A DNA stretch of 64,000 bases from NCBI RefSeq assembly GCF_001735805.1, contig NZ_CP017248.1:5394001-5458000 (forward strand), in the 5' to 3' direction. The translations under genes and the position numbers were made by a program. Position 1 is the stretch's first letter. Each line of letters opens with the position of its first letter. This DNA is from Streptomyces fodineus. GTDB lineage: Bacteria; Actinomycetota; Actinomycetes; Streptomycetales; Streptomycetaceae. This document shows positions 17,392-25,251 of the stretch, in pieces. The notes under the pieces are model-generated. The model worked only from the letters and a program-made list of their open reading frames with translations, was not told where the DNA came from and did no database searches.

Positions 17392-18153
17392 ATGGCCGAC
17401 GCACCGTACAAGCTGATCCTCCTCCGCCACGGCGAGAGCGAGTGGAACGCGAAGAACCTGTTCACCGGCTGGGTGGACGTCAACCTGAACGAGAAGGGCG
17501 AGAAGGAGGCAGTCCGCGGCGGCGAGCTCCTGAAGGACGCCGACCTCCTCCCCGACGTGGTCCACACGTCCCTCCAGAAGCGCGCGATCCGCACGGCCCA
17601 GCTGGCCCTCGAGGCCGCGGACCGCCACTGGATCCCGGTCCACCGCAGCTGGCGCCTGAACGAGCGCCACTACGGCGCCCTCCAGGGCAAGGACAAGGCG
17701 GCCACGCTGGCCGAGTTCGGCGAGGAGCAGTTCATGCTCTGGCGCCGCTCCTACGACACCCCGCCGCCCCCGCTCGCGGACGACTCCGAGTTCTCCCAGG
17801 CGCACGACGCCCGCTACGCGACGATCCCGCCGGAGCTGCGCCCGAACACGGAGTGCCTGAAGGACGTCGTCGTCCGGATGCTCCCCTACTGGTACGACGG
17901 CATCGTCCCCGACCTCCTGGCCGGCCGCACGGTCCTGATCGCGGCCCACGGCAACTCGCTGCGCGCCCTGGTCAAGCACCTGGACGGCATCTCCGACGCC
18001 GACATCGCGGGCCTGAACATCCCCACCGGCATCCCGCTCTCCTACGAACTCGACGCCGACTTCAACCCGATCACCCCGGGCGGCAAGTACCTCGACCCGG
18101 CGGCGGCTGCGGCGGCCATCGAGGCGGTCAAGAACCAGGGCAAGAAGAAGTAA
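17392..18153 (+). CDS. gpmA: 2,3-bisphosphoglycerate-dependent phosphoglycerate mutase
   Basis: GpmA interconverts 3- and 2-phosphoglycerate in glycolysis. The 253-residue protein has the [10 protein letters not shown] phosphohistidine motif, [34 protein letters not shown] and the second His motif [16 protein letters not shown]. The last codons (QGKKK and stop) form the attachment repeat of the integrated element that begins immediately downstream, so the gene remains complete. Its original terminator has been displaced 14 kb away to 32167-32203, and the element supplies its own at 18166-18206. Confidence 0.96.
   Translation: MADAPYKLILLRHGESEWNAKNLFTGWVDVNLNEKGEKEAVRGGELLKDADLLPDVVHTSLQKRAIRTAQLALEAADRHWIPVHRSWRLNERHYGALQGKDKAATLAEFGEEQFMLWRRSYDTPPPPLADDSEFSQAHDARYATIPPELRPNTECLKDVVVRMLPYWYDGIVPDLLAGRTVLIAAHGNSLRALVKHLDGISDADIAGLNIPTGIPLSYELDADFNPITPGGKYLDPAAAAAAIEAVKNQGKKK
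18135..18153 (+). repeat. attL: 19-bp direct repeat at gpmA 3' end
   Basis: CCAGGGCAAGAAGAAGTAA is identical to 32135-32153. The match extends to 24 of 25 bases if the CAAGA five bases upstream are counted. It covers the last five sense codons and stop of gpmA, and the integrase gene lies 80 bases away. Confidence 0.88.
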
Positions 18154-18165
18154 CCGCCCACGAGT

Positions 18166-18206
18166 AAGCCCCCTACCTGCGGGTTCTCCGCTGGGAGGGG
18201 GCTTTT
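18166..18206. terminator. element-borne terminator downstream of gpmA and int
   Basis: AAGCCCCCT pairs with AGGGGGCTT with an inner GCGG/CCGC stem, followed by TT on the plus strand and preceded by AA. It can stop transcription from gpmA and from the convergent int gene. Confidence 0.8.
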
Positions 18207-18233
18207 CGCTGCCGCTGGGCCGTCTCCGGGCCG

Positions 18234-19478
18234 TCAGGTGCTGGAGGAGGACGACCGGGCCGTGTCGAAGACGGCGGCGACCGCCTTGCGGGTGCGCTCC
18301 TGGCTCGACGGCATGAGATGCGCGTACACGCGGAGGGTCAGGCCCGGGTCCGAGTGGCCGAGGTACTCGGCGAGGGCCTTGATGTTCTCGCCCGCGTCCA
18401 GGAGCACCGAGGCGTAGAAGTGGCGGAGTGCGTGCATGCCGTTCTCGCGCGACTCGGCGTACGACCCGCCCGGCTTCCGCTCGGGGATCACGCCGGCCGA
18501 GGCGAGGGCCCGCTTCCACACCTCCTCGTTGAGCGACGTACGCCAGACGTGCCCGCCGCGCGGCCCGGTGAAGATCAGCCGCTTGGTCACCGGAGGACCG
18601 TCCGCCACCTTCCACGGCAAGGTGATCTCGACCGGAGGGAACCGCTTCATGTGGGCCCGAAGGGCGTCAGCGACTGGACCGGGGAGCGGTACGTCCCGGA
18701 GCTTGCCACCCTTCGGCGGGGCGAAGACCGGCTTGCTGCGGCTCAGCTTGAGCTGCTGGACCACGTGGAGGGTGTCCGCCTCGAAGTCGATCGCGTCGAC
18801 GGCCACGCCCAGGATCTCGCCCTGTCGAAGGCCGCAGCCGCCGCCCAGGTCGACCATGGCTTGGTAGCGCTCGGGCATGCCGGCCCGGACGGCGAAGACC
18901 CGTTCCGGCGTCCAGGGCAGGACGCGCTTGTTGTCCACAGTCGGTGGACGGACTGAGCGAGCGGCGCACGGATTCCGGGGAAGGTGCCCGTCGTCCACGG
19001 CCGCGCTCAGGGCGGCACGCACGTTGGAGTAAATCGTCCGGGCATACGAGCCACGGACGCCGTTCTCCTGGAGCTGCCGCACCCAATCGCGGATGTGAGC
19101 GGGCTGGAAGGAACCGAGTGGGCGCGCCCCCAGGTAGGGGTAGGCGTGCAACCGAAGCTGCGACTCCATCGAGGCCTGAGTGTTCGGGTCCGGCGCGTGG
19201 GTCACCCACTTCTCGGCGTACTGCTGGAAGGTGATCCTGGCCGCGCGGGGGTCGATGTACTGACCCCGCGCCATGTCCGCTTCGGTCTGCGTCAGCCACT
19301 GTTCGGCGAGCCGCTTCTGACGGTCGGGGAAGCTCTTGGACTTCTCCGTGCCGTCCGGGCCGACGTAGCGAGCGCGGTAGCGGAGACCCGAGCCGTAGCG
19401 CTCGGTCTTGACCTTGCGTACCTTCCCGTCCGGGCCGGTCTCGGTCCGGTACCAGCGGTCCTGGATGTGCCCGGCCAT
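18234..19478 (-). CDS. int: tyrosine-type site-specific integrase
   Basis: The 414-residue recombinase has an N-terminal arm-binding region with YRARYVGPDGTEKSKSF, a core-binding SAM-like domain around 105-200, and a C-terminal catalytic domain. Catalytic residues are visible: the Arg in GLRQGEILG, H349 and R352 in HALRH, H375 in LGHSDP and the nucleophile Y385 in RVYAHL. It catalyses recombination between attP and the gpmA 3' end. The start ATG shares one base with the xis stop codon, so it is coupled to xis. The position beside attL is the usual one for AICEs. Confidence 0.93.
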   Translation of the reverse strand: MAGHIQDRWYRTETGPDGKVRKVKTERYGSGLRYRARYVGPDGTEKSKSFPDRQKRLAEQWLTQTEADMARGQYIDPRAARITFQQYAEKWVTHAPDPNTQASMESQLRLHAYPYLGARPLGSFQPAHIRDWVRQLQENGVRGSYARTIYSNVRAALSAAVDDGHLPRNPCAARSVRPPTVDNKRVLPWTPERVFAVRAGMPERYQAMVDLGGGCGLRQGEILGVAVDAIDFEADTLHVVQQLKLSRSKPVFAPPKGGKLRDVPLPGPVADALRAHMKRFPPVEITLPWKVADGPPVTKRLIFTGPRGGHVWRTSLNEEVWKRALASAGVIPERKPGGSYAESRENGMHALRHFYASVLLDAGENIKALAEYLGHSDPGLTLRVYAHLMPSSQERTRKAVAAVFDTARSSSSST

Positions 19479-19717
19479 CAGGCGGCGGCCCCTTCCCGTA
19501 GGGACTCGACCCAGGCTTGGACGTCCGCTGGGTCGTAGCGCAGGTGCCGGCCGACCCGGAAGCCTCGGGGACCGGTGCGCTTGCGGCGCCACTGGTAGAC
19601 CGTCTCGACGCTGGGCAGATCGAACATCACCACCAGGTCGTCAGGAGTCAGGTACCTCGACGGCAGACCACCGGACTCGGAGGCGGTTTCCGCGACAGCG
19701 AGGCGTCGGCTACCCAT
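19478..19717 (-). CDS. xis: excisionase / MerR-like HTH protein
   Basis: The 79-residue protein has a small winged HTH: YLTPDDLVVMFDLPSVETVYQWRRKRTGPRGFRVGRHLRYDPADVQAWV. This is the layout of AICE Xis proteins, which bend att DNA and direct Int to excision. AAGGAG lies 8 bases before ATG 19717. It overlaps the end of repSA by 8 bases and int by 1 base, giving a repSA-xis-int unit as in pSAM2. Confidence 0.88.
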   Translation of the reverse strand: MGSRRLAVAETASESGGLPSRYLTPDDLVVMFDLPSVETVYQWRRKRTGPRGFRVGRHLRYDPADVQAWVESLREGAAA

Positions 19718-21050
19718 GGGTGGGCTCTCCTTCGGTTCCGGGCGCGGGTTCGAGGGACGCGGCCAGCCAGGCTTCCGCGTCGGACAGGCCGGTGCCGGCG
19801 AAGACCCAGTGGGCGAGGACGTAAGTCGTGTCCGCCGGCCGTTCGTCGGTTGCTGCCTGGGCTCGGCGCCATTCGGCGCGGGCGTCGCGGAGGGCGCCAA
19901 GGGTGGTGGAGTAGCGGCGGGACTTGGTGGAGAAGTGGCCGCGGAACCCGAGCATGTGGGCCCAGGCGCGCAGGCGGAGGTGTTCGAGGTCCTTGCGGGC
20001 GCCGAGGGTCCAGGCCGTTCGGATGAGGCGGCGGGCGTGCTCGCTGATGTCGAGCTGGGCGAGTTCGGCGGCGAACTTGAGCGGGCGGTCGAGAGCTCCC
20101 GTGGCGGTCTCGGCGCCCTTGGTGGCGTACTTGGCGATGTAGGCGGCGACGGCCCGCTCGGTCAGCTCCTGGCCGCCGTCGAAGTCGGCCGAGCGGATGG
20201 TGCGCACGTCGAGCTGTCGGCCGAAGGCGAAGGTGTGCGCACGGCCGTCGATGACGGGGCCGTCGACGTGGACCTTGGCGGCGGCGGCCTCGATGGCGTC
20301 CGTGAGCAGTTCGGCGGTCGCCCAGGCTGGGGGCGGAGTGTCGCCGCCGGGGCCGTCGAGGCGGATCACGGCGTGGAAGTGGACTGCTCCGCGCTTCTGG
20401 TACTCGGCGACCTTGGCGAACGAGACGCGGGCGTGCTGGCGGAAGTGGCGCTGTGACAGGCCCGCGCGCTTGGCGGCCTCTCGGCGGAGGTAGATGGAGA
20501 AGCGCCGCCAGAGCTGTCCGGCGTGCGCGTTCCAGAGGACGGCCGCTTCGTAGTCGTACGTGTCCGGGGCGAGCGGTGTGCCAAGGGCGTCGTCGTCCTG
20601 GTCGTGGTGGGTGCCACAGCGACAGGAGCGGCCGTCCGTGCGGCGGTTGTGGACCGGGCCGAAGCCGGGGGCGGTGAAGGTGGCGAAGACGCGAGGGTGG
20701 GCGGCGACGTGTTCCGGAGTGCCCTTGCCGCCGCGCAGTCCAGCGGTGATCAGGTGGAAGGTGTCGCGGCGGTAGACCTCGGCGCAGGCCGGACAGCGGG
20801 TGGTCCGACGGTTGTTGCAGCGGACGAGGAGTTGGCCGGCCGGGAGGGCGGTCGAGTCGAGGTGCTGGAGGACACGGCCGATCTCGCCGGTCGTGGTGTC
20901 GACGTCGTACTCGGTGCGGTGGCCGTCCAGCCGGATGGGGTGCGTGCAGCCGCCGAGCCCGGAGAGCTGACGGAGGATACCCGGCAGGGTGCCGTCGGCG
21001 GCGAGGTTGCTGAGTTCCGGGAGTGGCGGCGGGGTGGTGCGGGCGAAGAT
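19710..21050 (-). CDS. repSA: RepSA-type rolling-circle replication initiator (start codon apparently AUC)
   Basis: The reading frame encodes about 446 residues with a Cys-rich front (RCPACAEVY, CRCGTHH), VFATFTAPGFGPVH, an HUH motif (HFH at residues 224-226) and a YIAKYATKG motif with Y304/Y308 as likely nicking tyrosines. It should nick the element's double-strand origin and start rolling-circle replication. The frame stays open from far upstream, but no ATG, GTG or TTG occurs in it before the GTG at 20369, which would delete the front half including the HUH motif. AAGGAG at 21062-21057 lies 6 bases before an ATC codon at 21050, so AUC initiation or loss of the original start is inferred. 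It is followed by xis with an 8-base overlap. Confidence 0.82.
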   Translation of the reverse strand: MFARTTPPPLPELSNLAADGTLPGILRQLSGLGGCTHPIRLDGHRTEYDVDTTTGEIGRVLQHLDSTALPAGQLLVRCNNRRTTRCPACAEVYRRDTFHLITAGLRGGKGTPEHVAAHPRVFATFTAPGFGPVHNRRTDGRSCRCGTHHDQDDDALGTPLAPDTYDYEAAVLWNAHAGQLWRRFSIYLRREAAKRAGLSQRHFRQHARVSFAKVAEYQKRGAVHFHAVIRLDGPGGDTPPPAWATAELLTDAIEAAAAKVHVDGPVIDGRAHTFAFGRQLDVRTIRSADFDGGQELTERAVAAYIAKYATKGAETATGALDRPLKFAAELAQLDISEHARRLIRTAWTLGARKDLEHLRLRAWAHMLGFRGHFSTKSRRYSTTLGALRDARAEWRRAQAATDERPADTTYVLAHWVFAGTGLSDAEAWLAASLEPAPGTEGEPTHG

Positions 21051-21144
21051 GGCGGTCTCCTTCTGACGGGCACTGTCGGGAGGGATGGGCCACCGGGGCG
21101 GCGGATGCTTGGCCGTGTCACGCCGCCCCGGAGGTCTGGGCGCC

Positions 21145-21423
21145 TCAGCGCCGGTTGTGCTCGTGGAGCAGCGAGCGCAGGACCACGGCGGCGATGGCCA
21201 CGGAGATGGCCGTGACGGCGACGGCGGCCAGGAGCGCGGTGAGGACCACGCCCGCGACGACCACGGCCGCGACCGTCTTCTGGTCGATGGAGATCGACGG
21301 CAGGGCGCGTCGGGTGGGAGCCGGGTCGGTCGGGGCGTGCGTGTGAACCGGCGGCGGAGTCGGGTTGTCCGGGTACTTGGGCAGGAACACGGCGGGCTTC
21401 TCCTTGCCTACTCGTCTAGTCAT
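21145..21423 (-). CDS. SpdD-like small membrane protein
   Basis: A 92-residue protein with a Pro/His-rich N-terminal half (FLPKYPDNPTPPPV) and a C-terminal pair of hydrophobic segments (VAAVVVAGVVLTALLAAVAV, then ISVAIAAVVLRSLL), as in SpdD proteins. Spd proteins help spread transferred elements through the mycelium. It begins 8 bases inside the preceding gene. The first codons coincide with a copy of the KorSA-like operator sequence. Confidence 0.7.
   Translation of the reverse strand: MTRRVGKEKPAVFLPKYPDNPTPPPVHTHAPTDPAPTRRALPSISIDQKTVAAVVVAGVVLTALLAAVAVTAISVAIAAVVLRSLLHEHNRR
21403..21419 (-). promoter_or_regulatory. KorSA-like operator copy overlapping the spdD-like start
   Basis: Read on the minus strand, CTAGACGAGTAGGCAAG matches the site upstream of korSA (25187-25203) at 15 of 17 positions and contains the TAGACGAGT core shared with 24224-24240 and 24294-24316. 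It lies from the second codon onwards of the spdD-like gene, so the match could partly reflect codon constraint. Confidence 0.45.
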
Positions 21424-21610
21424 GTGAGCCGTTTACGACACCCACGCCGGACCGCGTGCCGGACTCGATGGCGGGCGCGAGGAAGGTGTGCGAGAGCCAG
21501 AAGCCGAACAGGGCGATGAGGACGACGATCCAGGTGCGGACGCCGAGGAACTTGATCGCTCCCCAGGCGAAGAAGCCGAGAACGACGACGAGCGGCAGGC
21601 TGACGGTCAC
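21416..21610 (-). CDS. small membrane protein of the transfer module
   Basis: The 64-residue protein has two hydrophobic segments (LPLVVVLGFFAWGAI and TWIVVLIALFGFWL) and a polar C-terminus. Its place between a transfer zinc-finger-like gene and the SpdD-like gene, with an 8-base overlap to the latter, indicates a Spd-type accessory role in intramycelial spread. No closer family is recognised. Confidence 0.65.
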   Translation of the reverse strand: MTVSLPLVVVLGFFAWGAIKFLGVRTWIVVLIALFGFWLSHTFLAPAIESGTRSGVGVVNGSHD

Positions 21611-21626
21611 GGTGGTCCGGGTCCTT

Positions 21627-21818
21627 TCAGCGGGTGGGGCAACGATGGGTGCGGGCGGCCAGTTCGGCGGCGGCGCGGCTGTCGTAGTCCGCGGAGAAGC
21701 CGCAGCGCGGGGCGGTGCAGGCAGCGGTGTGCTTCTCGCGGCCTCGGTTGTCGTAGGCGGTGCCGACCTGGACGGGGCCGATGCGGGTGACGTTGCGGAA
21801 GCTGCGGTTGGCGGTCAT
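21627..21818 (-). CDS. small Cys/His mobile-element transfer protein
   Basis: The 63-residue protein has a possible metal-binding pattern C-x5-C ... H-x-C (CTAPRCGF and THRC). It resembles the short proteins annotated as mobile element transfer proteins in AICEs. It lies 10 bases after the DUF2637/SpdB gene and 16 bases before the next small membrane gene, within the tra-spd operon. Role inferred from context. Confidence 0.65.
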   Translation of the reverse strand: MTANRSFRNVTRIGPVQVGTAYDNRGREKHTAACTAPRCGFSADYDSRAAAELAARTHRCPTR

Positions 21819-21828
21819 GGATCTCCTC

Positions 21829-22443
21829 TCAGAGGTGGGCGGCGATGGCTTCGGCCATGGGCACCGGGACGCCGAGGCGAGCGCGCAGGGTCGGGGTGTC
21901 GATCGGGGTGCCGGTCCGGGCGTGGTGCTCGGCGGCGACCTTGCGGGCGTGGGCGACCAGGGCGGACGGCACGGGTACGGGCGGGGGCTGGGGCGGTGCC
22001 TCGATGGCGGGGTGGGCTAGCGGCTCGGGCGCGGTTTCGGGCCCGTCCTCCTCGGTGACCTCCGGACCGAGGCCCGTCTTTGGCGCGGTGTGCGCGAGGA
22101 GGGTGCCGCCGAGGAAGGCGACGGCGGGCCAGCCGGCGACGAGGATGCGTAGCCAGGCCGGGACGTTGCCGAGGTCGAGGAGGCCGGCGGTGGCGACGTT
22201 GGCGCCGAGGGATGCGGTGAGTGCGACGACGAACCAGCACCAGGCCGCCGTTTTGGTTGTGCCAGAGCGCAGTCGACGCCAGGCGGCGACGAGCAGCAGG
22301 TCGACGGAGACGGGGTAGGCCCAGGCCTTCCAGCCGTCCTGTCCGGCCGCCACGGCGACGTCGTGCAGGTGGGCGAAGGACAGCGCGGCGGCGATGAGCG
22401 CCTGGACGAGCACCGCGTCGACGCGGGCCAAGCGGGCGCGCAT
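21829..22443 (-). CDS. SpdB-like DUF2637 membrane protein
   Basis: The 204-residue protein has an N-terminal DUF2637 domain with about four hydrophobic segments (residues 10-125; ALSFAHLHDVAVAAGQDGWKAW, YPVSVDLLLVAAW). A Pro/Glu-rich linker and a C-terminal helical segment with THTLRARLGV-like helix-turn character follow. SpdB proteins of streptomycete plasmids bind the translocase TraB and DNA during spread. It follows traB by 33 bases. Confidence 0.75.
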   Translation of the reverse strand: MRARLARVDAVLVQALIAAALSFAHLHDVAVAAGQDGWKAWAYPVSVDLLLVAAWRRLRSGTTKTAAWCWFVVALTASLGANVATAGLLDLGNVPAWLRILVAGWPAVAFLGGTLLAHTAPKTGLGPEVTEEDGPETAPEPLAHPAIEAPPQPPPVPVPSALVAHARKVAAEHHARTGTPIDTPTLRARLGVPVPMAEAIAAHL

Positions 22444-22476
22444 GATGCGGCTCCTTCCGGAGTCGAGCGGAGGGAA

Positions 22477-23853
22477 TCAGTCGGTGACCGGGCGGGGCAG
22501 GAAGACCGGGGCCGCGGTCCCGACCGGGCGCACGGGTACGTCGGGCCGGAAGGGCTTCAGCGCGGGCAGGTCGGGCACCAGGTGGACCGACTCGCGGCAG
22601 GTCTCGGCAGCGTCCCCGAGGGAGAGGTACGGCGTGCGGATGCGGGACCAGCCGCCGGAGGTGTCGCCCGCTACGGCCAGGCCGGGCCGTTCGGGAGCGA
22701 TGGAACAGGCTGCCTGGACAGCCTCCGGTGCGATGTCGCCGAGGGCCATCTTCGCGGAGGCCTCGTCGTTGACGCGGTGGCAGACGCGGCCGGTCAGCTG
22801 GGCGCGGAGCATGGTGGCGCCCTTGCCGAGTTCAGCGCCGAAGCGCTGCCCGCACACCTCCAGATAGATGCCGGCGGCGCGGCCGAGCTGGGCGAGCCGG
22901 ATGAGCTGGGTGACCATCTCGTCGCGGCGTTCCTCGTCCCTCTTGGTCGCGACGAGGAAGAGTTCAGCGACCTCGTCCACGAACAGAACGATGGGCACGG
23001 GGCGTTCGTGCTCGGGCAGGCCCCAGATGTCGGAGGTGATCTCCTCGTCCGGAGTGGCAGGGGCGATGCCCTGCCGGGCCTTGATCAGGTCGTATCGGTC
23101 CTCCATCTCGTTGACCAGCACGGGCAGCAGCTCGGCCGCCTGCTCCGGGTCGGTGGCCAGTGCGGAGAGCCGGGGTGCGAAGGGGGCCAGTTCGACGCCC
23201 CGCTTGCAGTCGATGCCGACCATGGCGACGGACTGAGGAGAGAGTCCGGCGATCAGGTGGCGCAGGTACATGGACTTGCCGGACAGGGTGGCGCCGAGGG
23301 TGAGTTGGTGGGGGATGGTGCGGTAGTCGCGGACGAAGGGAGTGGCGTCCTCTCGCAGTGCGACCGGCACTTCGAGGGGGCCGTGCGCGGTCTTACGGGG
23401 CATGCGCACCCGCCGTAAGACGTCGTAGCCGACGAGCCGCAGATCGACGACCCCAGGCTTCACGGTGGTGACGTAGACGGCGTGGACACCCCAGGCGTGC
23501 CGCAGTCGCTCGGCAGAGGCCGCGAAGTCGGCGGGCTCTTGGCCCGGCGCCAGGCGAAGACGGATCCGCAGTCCGGTCGTGGTGGGTCGGATGATGCCCC
23601 GGCGCGGCGGTGCGGGCCGCACTTCGCGCTGGGTCATGGCCTTGACGGCGAGGACCCGCAGCCGGGAGGGAGCCACGGTCAGGCCGCATGCCTCCATGAC
23701 CGAGCCGTACGAGCTGAGCAGCCGGACCGTGGACACCGGAAGGCCGACCGTGGACCAGTACGCCGCCGGGTGCTTGGCCCGGGCGTAGGCGGCCCCGCCG
23801 CCGAGTGCGGCGACAGGACCACCCACTTCGAGGAGCGTCGTCAGGTCGGACAT
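22477..23853 (-). CDS. traSA: FtsK/SpoIIIE-type DNA translocase, conjugative transfer (TraB/TraSA)
   Basis: The 458-residue ATPase has Walker A G187-S194 in LGATLSGKS and Walker B VPIVLFVDEVAEL. A conserved FtsK-like LAQLGRAAGIYLEVCGQRFG segment follows. TraB-type proteins form hexameric pores and move double-stranded element DNA from donor to recipient hyphae; one protein suffices for transfer. There is little N-terminal membrane segment (a weak one near residues 9-24). ATG 23853 overlaps the stop of the upstream pra-like gene, so the two are coupled. Confidence 0.92.
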   Translation of the reverse strand: MSDLTTLLEVGGPVAALGGGAAYARAKHPAAYWSTVGLPVSTVRLLSSYGSVMEACGLTVAPSRLRVLAVKAMTQREVRPAPPRRGIIRPTTTGLRIRLRLAPGQEPADFAASAERLRHAWGVHAVYVTTVKPGVVDLRLVGYDVLRRVRMPRKTAHGPLEVPVALREDATPFVRDYRTIPHQLTLGATLSGKSMYLRHLIAGLSPQSVAMVGIDCKRGVELAPFAPRLSALATDPEQAAELLPVLVNEMEDRYDLIKARQGIAPATPDEEITSDIWGLPEHERPVPIVLFVDEVAELFLVATKRDEERRDEMVTQLIRLAQLGRAAGIYLEVCGQRFGAELGKGATMLRAQLTGRVCHRVNDEASAKMALGDIAPEAVQAACSIAPERPGLAVAGDTSGGWSRIRTPYLSLGDAAETCRESVHLVPDLPALKPFRPDVPVRPVGTAAPVFLPRPVTD

Positions 23854-24209
23854 CAGGCGGCGGCCCCGGAGACGGCCGGGAAGGCGGCCGGGGTCACGGC
23901 GGCGGCCCTGTAGGCGATGCCGTGGCGCTGCTGGCCGTTGAAGACGGACTCCCACGGCCGGGCGACGAGGCCGGGCAGCGACACCGGCGAGCCGAGGATC
24001 AGGCCCTCGGAGACGCCACCCTCGGGAACGGTGACCTTGATGAGCGAGGACTCACCGTCCTCGATGTAGACGACGCCGATGGTCATCAGCGCCTCGCCGC
24101 TGGTCGCGTCCTTGGCGATCTCGCCCGTCTGCCGGTCACGGACCTTCGGCTCCGGAGCCTCCGTGAGGAGGATCGTCGCGGCGGAGGTCTCAACGCGGAT
24201 GGTGCGCAA
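23853..24209 (-). CDS. SCO3933-family-like regulatory protein, in the position of pSAM2 pra
   Basis: The 118-residue protein starts at TTG 24209 (RTIRVETSAATILLTEAPEPKVRD) and is rich in beta strands (ALMTIGVVYIEDGESSLIKVTVPEGG). It resembles, from memory, the SCO3933 family of streptomycete regulatory proteins. In pSAM2 the gene in this place, pra, activates replication and is repressed by KorSA; equivalence is inferred from order and from the operator copies directly upstream. An upstream in-frame start at 24302 would add residues across those operators and is unlikely. Confidence 0.65.
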   Translation of the reverse strand: MRTIRVETSAATILLTEAPEPKVRDRQTGEIAKDATSGEALMTIGVVYIEDGESSLIKVTVPEGGVSEGLILGSPVSLPGLVARPWESVFNGQQRHGIAYRAAAVTPAAFPAVSGAAA

Positions 24210-24223
24210 GGTACTACCCCTAT

Positions 24224-24316
24224 CTACTCGTCTATACAAGAGTCGACCTGCGAACCCGATCTCCGGGATCACGCGGATCACCTTGCCACACAACTTGCCC
24301 ACTCGTCTATACGAGT
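24224..24316 (-). promoter_or_regulatory. two KorSA-like operators in the pra-like/traB promoter
   Basis: CTACTCGTCTATACAAG (24224-24240) and CTTGCCCACTCGTCTATACGAGT (within 24294-24316) share the core TAGACGAGT when read on the minus strand. The second contains a perfect 6-bp inverted repeat, ACTCGT-CTAT-ACGAGT, at 24301-24316. They lie between the pra-like start and the korSA-like stop. KorSA of pSAM2 is known to repress pra and itself through a short repeated sequence. Confidence 0.75.
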
Positions 24317-24377
24317 AACCGTGTCGGTGTGTACGAGTTCGGAGAAGCGTCCCCGCGCACTACCGCCGCTCCCGGGA

Positions 24378-25166
24378 TCAGGTCGCCGGGAGCTGGTACG
24401 ACAGGACGTACGCGTCCGCCGCCATGACCGTGTCGCAGACCTCGACGGCACGCCCCTCGGTGTCGAAGGCGGTCCGGATCAGGTGGATGACGGGCACGCC
24501 GGACGCCAGATGCAGGAGCTTCACCTCTGCGGGCGAGGGCATGCGGGCGCGGATCTCCTCCTCGAAGTGGTCGAGGTGGTGCCCCAGCTCTTCGAGGCGG
24601 GCGTAGATGCCGCCGGGGCCCGGGTTGGGCTCGGCGATAGGAGTGCCGCGGGCGATGTCGAGCGGGAGGTAGGAGGTCGCGAACTCGACCGGCCGCCCGT
24701 CGAGGAGATACCGGCGCCGACGAGCGAGGACCCGTCGCACCGACCCGAGCCGGGTGGAGATGTCCTGGCTTGCCTTCTCTTCCTTGACCTCAAGGCTGTC
24801 GACCGTGGGATGGCTGCCTGCTGCGTCGGCCTCAACGATGAAGGCGGACTTGCCCTGCTCGCGGTGGCGCCGGGCGAACCGGTCGGAGGCGAGCCGGCGC
24901 ACGGGGGGACGCGGCCGGACGAAGACGCCCTTGCCGTGCTCGGCGTGCACCAGGCCCTCACCGGTGAGGACGGAGAAGGAGTTCCGCACGGTCATCCGGG
25001 AGACTCCGTAGTGCTCGACCAGCTCGGCTTCGGAGGGCAGCTTCTCGCCCTCACGGAATCGCCCACGGTCGATGGCCTCGCGCAACTGGTCGGCGATCTG
25101 CCGGAAGACCGCACGATCGCTCGTGGGGTCGAGATCACCGAGGAGGCCCGAAGGAAGAGGGCTCAC
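24378..25166 (-). CDS. korSA: GntR/HutC-family repressor, KorSA-like
   Basis: The 262-residue protein has an N-terminal GntR winged helix (EKLPSEAELVEHYGVSRMTVRNSFSVLTGEGLV; residues about 20-85). A C-terminal UTRA effector domain (about 105-255) follows. The central position between the pra-traB arm and the Nudix gene is that of KorSA in pSAM2, which keeps the integrated element silent. The GTG start at 25166 follows AAAGGAG, and an operator copy at 25187-25203 lies just upstream, indicating autorepression. Confidence 0.85.
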   Translation of the reverse strand: MSPLPSGLLGDLDPTSDRAVFRQIADQLREAIDRGRFREGEKLPSEAELVEHYGVSRMTVRNSFSVLTGEGLVHAEHGKGVFVRPRPPVRRLASDRFARRHREQGKSAFIVEADAAGSHPTVDSLEVKEEKASQDISTRLGSVRRVLARRRRYLLDGRPVEFATSYLPLDIARGTPIAEPNPGPGGIYARLEELGHHLDHFEEEIRARMPSPAEVKLLHLASGVPVIHLIRTAFDTEGRAVEVCDTVMAADAYVLSYQLPAT

Positions 25167-25186
25167 GTGAGTACTCCTTTAGGTAT

Positions 25187-25203
25187 CTAGACGAGTGGGC
25201 GAG
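25187..25203 (+). promoter_or_regulatory. KorSA-like operator between korSA and the Nudix gene
   Basis: CTAGACGAGTGGGCGAG lies 21 bases upstream of the korSA start and 49 bases before the divergent Nudix gene. It shares TAGACGAGT with the other copies and so could control both genes. Confidence 0.7.
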
Positions 25204-25251
25204 TTCTGTTGCTACGGTGGAGAGCCTAGCCAGCCGAGAGGGCCGAGGAAC

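Noticed and set aside
19648-21093. Long 481-codon minus-strand frame over repSA
   Set aside because: It is extremely Pro/Arg/His-rich and lies in a shifted frame of the true RepSA sequence, whose HUH and Cys motifs are in the other frame.
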